A stretch of 64,000 bases of DNA. It comes from Streptomyces uncialis. Lineage in GTDB: Bacteria; Actinomycetota; Actinomycetes; Streptomycetales; Streptomycetaceae. Shown one piece after another: positions 16,981 to 24,484 of the stretch. Each line of letters starts with the position of its first letter. Position 1 is the first letter of the stretch. The notes below the pieces were generated by a model. The model made no database searches. It saw only the letters and a program-made list of their open reading frames with translations, and had not been told where the DNA came from. The position numbers and the translations under genes were made by a program. The DNA is taken from assembly GCF_001905345.1 (NCBI RefSeq), contig NZ_LFBV01000003.1, positions 352,234-416,233 on the forward strand, written 5' to 3'.

Positions 16981-18165
16981 ATGAACAACACCTCTCAGTT
17001 CAACCGACGCAACTTCCTCAGCTGGAGCGGCGTCGCCGCACTGACCGTCGCCGGGGTCGGCTCGGGTGCCGGCGCCGCGTTCGCGAGCTCGGGCGCGGGC
17101 GCGGGCCCAGCCACAGGAGCGAACGCCGTAGGTCTGCCACCTTCAAAGCTGATCAGGGTCGAGGGCAACACCGGTCCCGCCTACTTCCGCGAGGAGACCC
17201 TGCGCGAAGGGACCGTGATCCAGTCCATAGGCTTCGACAACGTCAACCGCCGCCTCTACTACGCCCAGGTCATCCAGGGCGGCCGCAAGCTCCCCGGCGA
17301 GTCGGCGCCCGTCGCCGGTGACGTCCGTGACCTGCGCGGCGACCTGGCGATCACCGAGTGGACCCTCGGCGCCGACGCGGCGGACGGCAGCGGCACCGGC
17401 AGCGTGACGGGCTACATGTACCTGCGCGGCTTCGGGCACGGGGTGAGCTTCGGCGTCGAGCCGTCCGGCAGCAGCACCTACCTGTGGACCGAGGTCGACG
17501 CCGTCCAGGACATCGATGACATGACCAGCCGTGGCAAGCGGCTGTGCCGCTTCAAGTTCGCGAGTTCCGCGACACCCCTGGACGCCACCAACGCCTCGCT
17601 CCAGAAGTTCACCCCCGTTCCCGGCAGCTCCAACAACACCGCGAGTGTCGACCCGCTCAACAACCGCCTGGTCGTCCGCTACGACGCCGGCGGTATGCGC
17701 TACCGCGTCTACGATCTGCCCAAGGCCCGTGCCGGAGACTTCAGCACCCCGCTGGTGGAGGTCGCCGAACCCGCCATCCCGGTCGATGTCAACCGCTACG
17801 GCAAGCCGTCGTTCCAGGGGTACGCGGTGGCCGGCAGCTACCTGTACATGTTGCGCGGCAACGCCTACGGCAAGAAGCAGGACCACGACGACAACACCGC
17901 GACACCGGACATCGTCATCTCGCCCCCGGGCGAGGGCAACACCTTCCTCGCCTCGGTCGACCTGAACACCGGACAGCTCGTCAAGTCCTTCCACTCCAAG
18001 GCCGGCTACACCCTGCCCTTCCGCGAGCCCGAGGGCCTCGCCATCCAGATCCCCAAGATGGCCGACCCCGGTGTGTACCGCCTCTGCATGGGCTTCGCCT
18101 CCGGGGTGCAGAGCGGTCAGCGCAAGGCGTCCGTCTACTACAAGGACTCGCTCATCCAGCCCTGA
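16981..18165 (+). CDS. Tat-exported TagC-like beta-propeller protein
   Basis: 394 residues with a twin-arginine signal (NRRNFLSWSG at residues 8-17, then a hydrophobic Ala/Val/Gly stretch to about 37). The mature part matches the P68 RBP/TagC-like propeller family often annotated as 'teichoic acid biosynthesis protein C' or 'phage baseplate protein' in Streptomyces: GFDNVNRRLYYAQV, GFGHGVSFGVEPSG and TYLWTEVDAVQD are typical. It is probably folded before export and acts at the cell surface; the biochemical role is not established. No phage or teichoic acid genes are nearby. The start lies right after an A-rich stretch (GTGAAAAAAAGAGCAT) that is unusual here and offers only a weak ribosome-binding site. 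Confidence 0.75.
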   Translation: MNNTSQFNRRNFLSWSGVAALTVAGVGSGAGAAFASSGAGAGPATGANAVGLPPSKLIRVEGNTGPAYFREETLREGTVIQSIGFDNVNRRLYYAQVIQGGRKLPGESAPVAGDVRDLRGDLAITEWTLGADAADGSGTGSVTGYMYLRGFGHGVSFGVEPSGSSTYLWTEVDAVQDIDDMTSRGKRLCRFKFASSATPLDATNASLQKFTPVPGSSNNTASVDPLNNRLVVRYDAGGMRYRVYDLPKARAGDFSTPLVEVAEPAIPVDVNRYGKPSFQGYAVAGSYLYMLRGNAYGKKQDHDDNTATPDIVISPPGEGNTFLASVDLNTGQLVKSFHSKAGYTLPFREPEGLAIQIPKMADPGVYRLCMGFASGVQSGQRKASVYYKDSLIQP

Positions 18166-18237
18166 CCCCGGATGCGGTGGCCCTGCGATGAGGGGTGACC
18201 GCTGATCGTCCGGCCGAAGCCGAGCCGGTCCGGGCGG

Positions 18238-18272
18238 GGTCCCGGGGCTGCCGAGAGGGGCAGCGCGGGACC
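18238..18272. terminator. Bidirectional terminator between convergent genes
   Basis: GGTCCC and GCTGCC pair with GGCAGC and GGGACC around GAGAGG, two 6-bp stems separated by a small internal loop (GGG opposite GC, sharing one G). It lies between the TagC-like gene and the convergent TipAS gene and can serve both. Confidence 0.65.
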
Positions 18273-18304
18273 TTGTCCGGACCGGGCGACTGGAGGGGGC
18301 CGCG

Positions 18305-18679
18305 CTACTGCCAGGTCGCGGTGTCGGGGTCGATGCCGTGGGCGCGCGCGTCGGCGTCGACGATCCGGCGGAACCACGCGGCGAGCCCGGCGCGGATACC
18401 GTCGTAGTGGGCGGCGAACGCGGGATCGGCCTCGTATCTGCGGCCCAGGCAGACCTGCATCCGCCTGGTGAGGGGAAAGTACGAGGCGAACACCTCGCGG
18501 TGCCGCTCGACGAGTCGGCCCGCTTCCGGGCTGCCAGGTGCGACACCCCTGTCCATCGCGTCCCCGAGAGCACGGTCGAGGCCGTCCACGGCGTCGGCGA
18601 CGGCTCGCCAACGCGTCGAGACCTGGCCGACGGTCAGGCCATCGGCTTCGGTGGCTTCAAGCATGCCGCTCATTGTCAC
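18305..18679 (-). CDS. Stand-alone TipAS-type antibiotic-recognition protein
   Basis: 124 residues, all helical. The order fits the TipAS domain (PF07739): WRAVADAVDGLDRALGDAMDRGVAPGSPEAGRLVERHREVF at roughly residues 25-65, a middle LTRRMQVCLGRRYEADPAFAAHYDGI, and a C-terminal helix. In TipA this domain binds thiopeptides covalently and is fused to a MerR DNA-binding domain; here that domain is absent. One cysteine (in MQVCLGRR) is present. The start is ambiguous: GTG overlapping the preceding stop (GTGA) or the ATG two codons later; coupling favours the former. Translational linkage to a VOC-fold protein suggests a small drug-binding or sequestering pair. Confidence 0.75.
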   Translation of the reverse strand: MTMSGMLEATEADGLTVGQVSTRWRAVADAVDGLDRALGDAMDRGVAPGSPEAGRLVERHREVFASYFPLTRRMQVCLGRRYEADPAFAAHYDGIRAGLAAWFRRIVDADARAHGIDPDTATWQ

Positions 18680-19194
18680 CGCGGCGGCCCGTCCGGTGGG
18701 GAGATCCCGATGGCCGCGAGGTTGCGTGCCTCCTGGCTGTCCGGGGCGAAGGGCTTCGCCGCGGTGAAGACGATCCGTGCGTTCTCGGGGGTGATCACGG
18801 TGACGTCGCGGGTGTTCCAGGGCGTGTCCCGTGGACCGTCGACCGAGTCCGGGCGCAACGCGCGGCAAGCCTCGACCAGGGGATCGACCTGGCTGAGCAC
18901 TCCCGAGAAGCTGAAGCTCATCGCCGGTGCCTGGTCCGCAACCTCCGCCGCCGGGACGAGGAGTACGTCCTGGAACGCCCACCGGCGCAGATGCACCAGT
19001 GTGCCGGGGATGCTGAACAGCTCGAAGAACCCGAGGCCGCGAACCCAGAAGTCCACCGACTCCGCCAGATCGCTGGTGGGGATCGTCACGAACGCGGGCA
19101 TTCCGTAGATGCCACGGAACAGCTCCGGCGGAACGGCGTCCGGGCCGGGAGCGGGCACGGGACTCGTCTCGAACGCGTTGTAGTAATCGCTCAT
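18676..19194 (-). CDS. VOC-superfamily (glyoxalase/bleomycin-resistance-like) protein
   Basis: 172 residues with the paired beta-alpha-beta-beta-beta topology of the vicinal-oxygen-chelate fold: MPAFVTIPTSDLAESVDFWVRGLGFFELFSIPG opens the first module and DVTVITPENARIVFTAA the second. Metal ligands are not obvious, which is common in drug-binding members that sequester rather than catalyse. The start is the ATG after AAGAG. It overlaps the TipAS gene by GTGA; the AAA ATPase gene ends 91 bp upstream. The pairing with TipAS suggests self-resistance to, or sensing of, a peptide antibiotic, but no such biosynthetic genes are in the window. Confidence 0.75.
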   Translation of the reverse strand: MSDYYNAFETSPVPAPGPDAVPPELFRGIYGMPAFVTIPTSDLAESVDFWVRGLGFFELFSIPGTLVHLRRWAFQDVLLVPAAEVADQAPAMSFSFSGVLSQVDPLVEACRALRPDSVDGPRDTPWNTRDVTVITPENARIVFTAAKPFAPDSQEARNLAAIGISPPDGPPR

Positions 19195-19285
19195 GCACCA
19201 CACTCTTCAGCCTCACGCGACGTGAGGGTCAAGCCCCACCCGTCCGGCGGCACCGCCACTCCCCCCGGCCGCGTACCGGTCCGGT

Positions 19286-20854
19286 TCAGTCACCCATCAG
19301 AAGGATGCGGCGGCCCGGGGTCGTGGCTCCCGGGGCCGAGGAGAGGGACGAGCGTCCGGCGGGTACCGCGCGCTCCCGGCCCCAGGCGCGGATCTCCTCG
19401 ATCCGCTCCGGGTTGACCCTGATCATCGGGACCGTGTTGGCGAAGGTGTCCTGTACGAAGGACGGCCTCAGGTTCTCCACCCCGCCGTCCAGCAGTGCCT
19501 CGGCGCCGACGTCGTGCAGGGCGGATTCGATGTCGGAACCGGCGAAGCCCTCGGACAGATCGACCAGCCGGTCCAGTTCGGCGGGCTCCGGGTCCTTGCC
19601 CAGATAGCGGCCGAAGTACAGCGTGATGATCTCCTTGCGGTCCTCGGGGTCGGGCAGGTCCACAAAGAACAGCTCGTCGAAGCGGCCTTTGCGCAGCAGC
19701 TCGGGCGGCAGACTGCGCACATCGTTGGCGGTCGCCACGACGAACGACCGCGACTGCGACTCCTGGAGCCAGAACAGGAAGTGGCCGATGACCCGCTGGC
19801 CCACCCCTGTCACCTCTCCGGCGCCACCGGCCAGTCCCTTCTCGATCTCGTCGATCCACAGCACACACGGCGCCACCCGGTCGGCGGTCTCCAGCGCGGC
19901 CCGCATATTGCCCTCGGACTCGCCCCAGTACTTTCCGTGGATGCTCGCCATGTCCAGCCGGTAGAGGGGGAGCTGCCACTCCTGCGCGACCGCCTTGGCC
20001 GACAACGACTTGCCGCAGCCGGGCACCCCCACCAGCAGTACCCCGCGTGGCGGGCGCAGATGGGAATGGCGCAGATCGGAGTGGATCAGCTGGTTCCGCC
20101 GCCGCAGCCAGGTCCGGAGGCTGGTCAGCCCGCCGACCTGGTAGTCGGCGTCCTTGAGGTGGATGCGTTCGAGCCCGGTGATGTCGCTGAAGATCCGATC
20201 CTTCGCCTGGGCCAGGGCGAGTACGTCCTCCTTCTTCACGGAGCCCTTCGCCGCGACGGTGGCCATGAGGTTGACGCACTCGGACTCGGTGGCGCCCGAG
20301 AGGAACTCGGCGGCGCGACGGGCGTCGTCCTCGTCCCACTCGATGGGGAAGCGGCCCCGGTGGTCGGTGAGGAAGCCGCTGAGGATTCCGTACATCTCCT
20401 CCGCGTCGGGCAGATCGAGCATCAGTCCCATCCCCAGCCGCTGGAGCCCGCTCCACACCGGGGTGTCGGACACCAGGACCACGCTGCCCATGTTGTTCTC
20501 CGCGAGCCGCGCCAGTTCGGCGATATGGCGGACCGCCGGTGTGTCCGAGGCGACATCGTGCGGGTCGACGAGGATCACGGTGGCGTTGGCCCGTGCGGCG
20601 AACTGGGAGGCGGCGAACTCCATGGCGCCGGTCAGCGACCGGTCGTCGTGGACGGCCGCGTGGGTGCGGAGGTCCCGCAGCCCGGTCGCCCTGGTGTAGA
20701 TCCAGAACGGCATCCCGCTGCGGCTCGGCCGCCCCGCCGCCTCGCGGAGCAGCCGCAGGGCGCGCTGCTGCTCGATGGTGCGGAGCGCGATGACGGGTAC
20801 CCGGGCGGAGACATAGCTGTCGAGGTGACGCAGGCTGTCGGCGTAGTTCGGCAT
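19286..20854 (-). CDS. Ycf46-like AAA ATPase
   Basis: 522 residues. The N-terminal half (1-230) resembles the Ycf46-type non-canonical P-loop region (VPVIALRTIEQQRALRLL; later NATVILVDPHD) without a Walker A. The C-terminal AAA domain has Walker A GVPGCGKS (276-283), Walker B CVLWIDEIEKG (330-340), and the sensor/arginine region VATANDVRSLPPELLRKGRFDELFFVDLP. AAA enzymes of this kind remodel or unfold client proteins; the client is unknown. The ATG is preceded by GAAGG. It is the last member of a minus-strand gene set with a coiled-coil membrane protein, separated from it by 212 bp holding five 20-bp repeats. The divergent caspase-like gene suggests a shared function. Confidence 0.85.
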   Translation of the reverse strand: MPNYADSLRHLDSYVSARVPVIALRTIEQQRALRLLREAAGRPSRSGMPFWIYTRATGLRDLRTHAAVHDDRSLTGAMEFAASQFAARANATVILVDPHDVASDTPAVRHIAELARLAENNMGSVVLVSDTPVWSGLQRLGMGLMLDLPDAEEMYGILSGFLTDHRGRFPIEWDEDDARRAAEFLSGATESECVNLMATVAAKGSVKKEDVLALAQAKDRIFSDITGLERIHLKDADYQVGGLTSLRTWLRRRNQLIHSDLRHSHLRPPRGVLLVGVPGCGKSLSAKAVAQEWQLPLYRLDMASIHGKYWGESEGNMRAALETADRVAPCVLWIDEIEKGLAGGAGEVTGVGQRVIGHFLFWLQESQSRSFVVATANDVRSLPPELLRKGRFDELFFVDLPDPEDRKEIITLYFGRYLGKDPEPAELDRLVDLSEGFAGSDIESALHDVGAEALLDGGVENLRPSFVQDTFANTVPMIRVNPERIEEIRAWGRERAVPAGRSSLSSAPGATTPGRRILLMGD

Positions 20855-20930
20855 ACCGGCCTTCGGAGGGTGAGGGAAAGGAAAGGGGAGAGTGCGGCGC
20901 GCCGTCCGGCGGGGCGCGTGCGTGGAGTCG

Positions 20931-21030
20931 TCGTCCCGTGCGCGGGAAAGTCGTCCGGTGCGCGGGATCGTCGTCCCGTGGGCCGGGTTGTCGTCCCGTG
21001 CGCGGAAGGCGCTCCCGTGCGCGGGTGGCG
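20931..21030. repeat. Five 20-bp direct repeats upstream of the AAA gene
   Basis: Five consecutive 20-bp units start at 20931, 20951, 20971, 20991 and 21011. The consensus is TCGTCCCGTGCGCGGGANNG; several units contain the dyad CCCG-TGCG-CGGG. Units differ by only a few bases. The exact two-helical-turn period places all dyads on one DNA face. The array begins 77 bp before the AAA ATPase ATG. Confidence 0.85.
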
Positions 21031-21066
21031 GCATCCAATGTGTGGGAGTCGCCGGGACGTTGCCGG

Positions 21067-21753
21067 TCAGTCGGGCACGATGCGGCGCTTCGGTGCGGTG
21101 GCCGGGGCCGTCGACCAGTGGTCCGCGGGGGGATCACCGGCCGCGGGCGGGGAGGGTCGCGCGACTCCGGTTGTCCGTGCCGGTTCCCGTCCGTCTCCGC
21201 TGCGGGGGAACCGCAGGCGGCGGCGGAGCCGTGCGAACGGGGCCGGCGGTTCGGCGGGCGGGTCGGGCGGGGCGTCGAGGACCGAGGTGAACGCGTTGTC
21301 GCGCAGGGTCCGCAGCCGTTGGTCCACCCAGTGCGGATCGGTCCCGGAGCGGGCGAGTTCGCTGACCGCGTGCTCCATCTGGGTTTGCAGTGAGCGGATG
21401 TGCTGGTCCATCAGTTCGCCCAGCCGGGTGCGCAGGTCGTCGGGCAGCCCGGGGTGGTCCGCCAGGTCGCGGAGGGACCGCAGCCCGACTCTGGCCTGGG
21501 TGAGTTCCCGCCCGGCGGAGAACTCGTCGGGGGCTTCCCCGAAGGCGAGGGCGAACCGGCGTGACCATTCCGTGAGCCGTGTGTCGAGGGCGTCCAGGAC
21601 ATGGCGGGTGAGCCGTTCCCAGGTGTCCGCGTCGAACTGGTCGCGCTTCAGCCGGGGCAGTGCCGCCAGGTCGGCGGGCTCGTGCCGCGCCCAGGCGTGC
21701 AGTGCCCGCGTCCAGGACGCGTAGGGCCCTCCGTCGCCCCAGAACCCGCTCAC
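21067..21753 (-). CDS. Hypothetical helical protein in AAA operon
   Basis: 228 residues, not recognised. Residues 1-160 are predicted helical with charged heptad-like stretches (for example LGELMDQHIRSLQTQMEHAVSEL); the last 65 residues are Pro/Ala/Arg-rich and probably disordered. No signal peptide or membrane segment. The start is a GTG that overlaps the stop of the 78-residue gene (GTGA), so it is made together with the coiled-coil membrane protein. It may be an adaptor for the AAA ATPase encoded next, but nothing in the sequence proves this. Confidence 0.65.
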   Translation of the reverse strand: MSGFWGDGGPYASWTRALHAWARHEPADLAALPRLKRDQFDADTWERLTRHVLDALDTRLTEWSRRFALAFGEAPDEFSAGRELTQARVGLRSLRDLADHPGLPDDLRTRLGELMDQHIRSLQTQMEHAVSELARSGTDPHWVDQRLRTLRDNAFTSVLDAPPDPPAEPPAPFARLRRRLRFPRSGDGREPARTTGVARPSPPAAGDPPADHWSTAPATAPKRRIVPD

Positions 21754-21986
21754 GTCCCCTCCCCTGTGCCGGGCCGGCGCAGCAGGATCTCGCCGGGTGG
21801 CGTCGGTTCCCAGTCCGGCAGCCCCTCGACCACGCGGCGCCGCCGCTGGGTGGGACGGTCGCCCGGTCGGCGGGCGGCGGTGGGCGTCGCCCACGGGACG
21901 CCGCCCTGCGGGCCCGGTCCGGCCCATGGCGGCTGCCGGTCGGCACCGTCATCGTGTGCCGCTGTCGTCGCGTCGTCGCTCGTCAT
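21750..21986 (-). CDS. Small Pro/Arg-rich protein
   Basis: 78 residues beginning MTSDDATTAAHDDGAD, rich in Pro, Gly and Arg, with no predicted fold (residues 18-50 contain repeated PPW/PGP and an RRRR patch). Not recognised. It is supported as a real gene by precise coupling: its ATG overlaps the stop of the coiled-coil gene (ATGA) and its stop overlaps the next GTG (GTGA). It is likely a disordered linker or adaptor peptide. Confidence 0.55.
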   Translation of the reverse strand: MTSDDATTAAHDDGADRQPPWAGPGPQGGVPWATPTAARRPGDRPTQRRRRVVEGLPDWEPTPPGEILLRRPGTGEGT

Positions 21987-23764
21987 GCCGGTGTGCCCTC
22001 TCCCTGGACGGAACGTCCCCCGAACGGTGACCCGTTGTCCGTCGTGGTCCCGAGCGAGGCGATCAGTTCGGCGCAGGCCGTCTCCACCTCGTCGGCCTTC
22101 TTGAATCCCGAGTACCAGTCGGCCAGTTCGGCCGCGGCGGCACGCAGCCGGAGCAGCGATTCGGCCGTGGCCTGTCCGAGCAGTGCCCGGGCCTGCTGCT
22201 GGAGTCGCGCGGCGGCCCGCGAGCGCTGACGTATCCGCAGCCCCCATCCCAGGCCGACGACGGCCCCGCAGACGAGGGCCGCGAGGACACTGACCAGGCT
22301 CACGCCCAGCATCACGGCGGCGACCACGGCCACCGCGGGCACGGACTTCCGCAGCAGGGGGTAGCCGAGTGAATCGATGTAGGCCGCGCTGTGGCGGCCC
22401 CAGTGAGCGGTGAGCGACTGCTCCAGTTCCGCCAGCGGCCTGAGGAACGAACCGGTCCACAGGGGCAGTCTGAAGTTCTGCGCGCCGACGGTGTGGTCCG
22501 TGTTGAACCGGATCTGCACATCCTGCGGGACGGCGGCCCGGTAGTCCCGGGTGAACTGGGTGTGGGCCCGGAAGAGCCATTCCCGGCAGGCGCCGACGGC
22601 CAGCTTCCTCGTTCCCTCCGAGACGCCGATCGCCGCGGGGCTGAGCGCGGCGGTCGTCTGGAGCGTCAGGAGGTCCAGGGTGATGCCGTAGGAGGCCTCG
22701 TCGGCCTTGACCGCGGCATCGGCGGCGGCTGTGTCGCCCCGGTGGGTGACGACGGCCCGGTTGAGGGCGAGTTCCCGGCGCAGCGGAAGCTCTTCGTCGT
22801 CGTACTCCGACACGAGCAGGTCGAGGAGGTCGTCGACGGTGTCCTCCAGACGCGCCGCGAGCGCGGCCTCGTGGCCGAGGATGCTTCGGTACTTGTCGAG
22901 GAACAGTTGCTGGGTGCGCGCCCAGGACAGTACCCCGTCGAGGATGCTCCACTGCGGGGAGAACGCCGCCAGCTGGGGGAACTCCCGGGCCGCGGACGGT
23001 GCCCGCAGCGAGTCGACCTCCGCGCGCCAGCGCCGGGTCTGCGCGTCCTGCGTCTCCCGGTACTCGACCTCGTCCGCCATCATCGCGTTCCACCGGGTCA
23101 GCACCGCGGCGAGCACATCGCGGCCCGCGGCCCCGAAGGCCCCGTGGGCGACCGCCTCCAGGATGACGGTGAACTCCCGGCCCAGCGCGTGCGGATCCTG
23201 TGCCTGAAGGTAGTGCCGCAGCCAGCGCACCGAACCGTCGGCGCGGTCCTGGCGGCGGAGCACCAGCGCGAAGAAGAGCGAGGTGCGGTCCGGCGAGCGG
23301 CGGTACGCCTCCTCGACACCGCGCTCGCACAGCCGCGGGTCGTCCGCCGACCAGGAGGCCAGGGCGACGAGGGCGGGTGCGAGCCAGTAGCGCGGGGTCT
23401 GGATCATCAGCTGTTCGCTGACGGAACGTACGGTGTCCTCGGTCACCAGACCGACGTCGAAGGCCTGGAGGATGCCGGTCGCCGTGCGTCTGACCTGCTT
23501 GTAGTGGCCGAACTCATGGTCGACCTGGTCCTGGACGACGCCGATCCGGGTCTCCGCCCGCTGGATCCGGGCGTTCAGCTCGGCCGTGTGTACGTACTCC
23601 TTGAAGTCGTCCCGCAGTTGCTGGAGTTCACTGCGGGCCGCCTCCTGGCCGGCCCGGACGTTCTCGACCTGTCCCGCCACGATGTTGACGTGCTCGCGCA
23701 GCGCGTTGACCTGTGCGTCGACCTGCCGCACTTGGTGGCGGAGGGTGTAGTCGACGTCGTTCAT
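21983..23764 (-). CDS. Coiled-coil membrane protein of the AAA/caspase locus
   Basis: 593 residues, not recognised as a named family. Residues 5-90 are a clear coiled coil (RQVDAQVNALREHVNIVAGQ onward). The middle is helical with a TPR-like feel around 120-300 (ALASWSADDPRLCERGVEEAY, RWLRHYLQAQDPHALGREF). One or two transmembrane helices lie at about 486-522 (VPAVAVVAAVMLGVSLVSVL, then a Gly-rich second helix), followed by a basic helix (RIRQRSRAAARLQQQARALL) and a short disordered tail. It probably sits in the membrane with its bulk in the cytoplasm. The ATG has GGAGA upstream. It is the second gene of the operon, 34 bp after the 152-residue gene. Confidence 0.7.
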   Translation of the reverse strand: MNDVDYTLRHQVRQVDAQVNALREHVNIVAGQVENVRAGQEAARSELQQLRDDFKEYVHTAELNARIQRAETRIGVVQDQVDHEFGHYKQVRRTATGILQAFDVGLVTEDTVRSVSEQLMIQTPRYWLAPALVALASWSADDPRLCERGVEEAYRRSPDRTSLFFALVLRRQDRADGSVRWLRHYLQAQDPHALGREFTVILEAVAHGAFGAAGRDVLAAVLTRWNAMMADEVEYRETQDAQTRRWRAEVDSLRAPSAAREFPQLAAFSPQWSILDGVLSWARTQQLFLDKYRSILGHEAALAARLEDTVDDLLDLLVSEYDDEELPLRRELALNRAVVTHRGDTAAADAAVKADEASYGITLDLLTLQTTAALSPAAIGVSEGTRKLAVGACREWLFRAHTQFTRDYRAAVPQDVQIRFNTDHTVGAQNFRLPLWTGSFLRPLAELEQSLTAHWGRHSAAYIDSLGYPLLRKSVPAVAVVAAVMLGVSLVSVLAALVCGAVVGLGWGLRIRQRSRAAARLQQQARALLGQATAESLLRLRAAAAELADWYSGFKKADEVETACAELIASLGTTTDNGSPFGGRSVQGEGTPA

Positions 23765-23798
23765 ACGGATTCTCCGATCATGCGTGTGCCCTGGTCCG

Positions 23799-24257
23799 TC
23801 AGGGACGGACGACGCTGCCGTCCTTGAGTACCGGTATGGCCAGTCCGTCGCTGTGGATCTCGATGTACGCGTAGGCCTCGGAACGGGCCAGCATCCGGGC
23901 GTCGGCGTAGGGCTCGGGGACCGTGTCGGCGGGTGCGAAGTGCCGCACGACCGCGTGGTCGAGATCCAGTTGGTGATCGACGAACGGCGGGCCGAGATAG
24001 CAGTGGGCGAGGAAGCCGAGCGGCACGCCGCCGTGGGCGGAGGCGTACTCCTGACGGATGTCGTCGATGACGCGGCGGGCCTGTGCCTCGTCGATCCCGC
24101 TGTCGAGCGCGGCCATGGCGTCGCGCAGCAGGCGTGAGCGCGGCAGGAAGCGGCCGTGCGGGGTGGCCTGCCCCGACTGCGGTGCCCCGTGCAGGGCGCT
24201 CGGTACCTCCGGTGCGCCGACGGTGTCGAGCCGTCGTCGTCGCTCCACGAATCCCAT
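23799..24257 (-). CDS. Hypothetical protein, first gene of the AAA operon
   Basis: 152 residues, not recognised. It begins MGFVERRRRLD; residues 45-85 are helical (SRLLRDAMAALDSGIDEAQA onward), and the C-terminal half has a compact segment GVPLGFLAHCYLGPPFVDHQLDL and ends in a beta-rich tail (AYIEIHSDGLAIPVLKDGS). No signal, membrane segment or catalytic motif. The start ATG follows GGGGGA; in-frame starts further upstream add only low-complexity Arg/Thr sequence. It faces the caspase-like gene across 227 bp that contain a minus-strand TATAGG hexamer (24408-24403). Confidence 0.6.
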   Translation of the reverse strand: MGFVERRRRLDTVGAPEVPSALHGAPQSGQATPHGRFLPRSRLLRDAMAALDSGIDEAQARRVIDDIRQEYASAHGGVPLGFLAHCYLGPPFVDHQLDLDHAVVRHFAPADTVPEPYADARMLARSEAYAYIEIHSDGLAIPVLKDGSVVRP

Positions 24258-24484
24258 GTGTGTCCCCCGTCTCGTCCCGGACCGCGTGGTCACGGCGCGG
24301 GCCGGTCGTGCGGCCGTCGTCGGCCGGGCCCGCGGATCGGAACCGTAGGATAGTGAGCCCGGTTCCATCGTGCCGCCGGATCGGCGCATCACGGTACGTC
24401 CACCCTATATGCGCCCAGGACAGGGCCAGTTGACGCCCAAGGGTGCGCCGCTCGTCGAGCGGGAGGGCTGACAGACTCTCCGGT

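Noticed and set aside
16981..18165. Prophage or teichoic acid cluster, suggested by the TagC/phage-like propeller
   Set aside because: No other phage or wall-teichoic acid genes are nearby, and such stand-alone Tat-exported propellers are usual in Streptomyces.
19195..19285. TipAS/VOC genes as part of the AAA operon
   Set aside because: They are on the same strand, but the 91-bp gap and unrelated functions give no support for a common role; left as neighbours.
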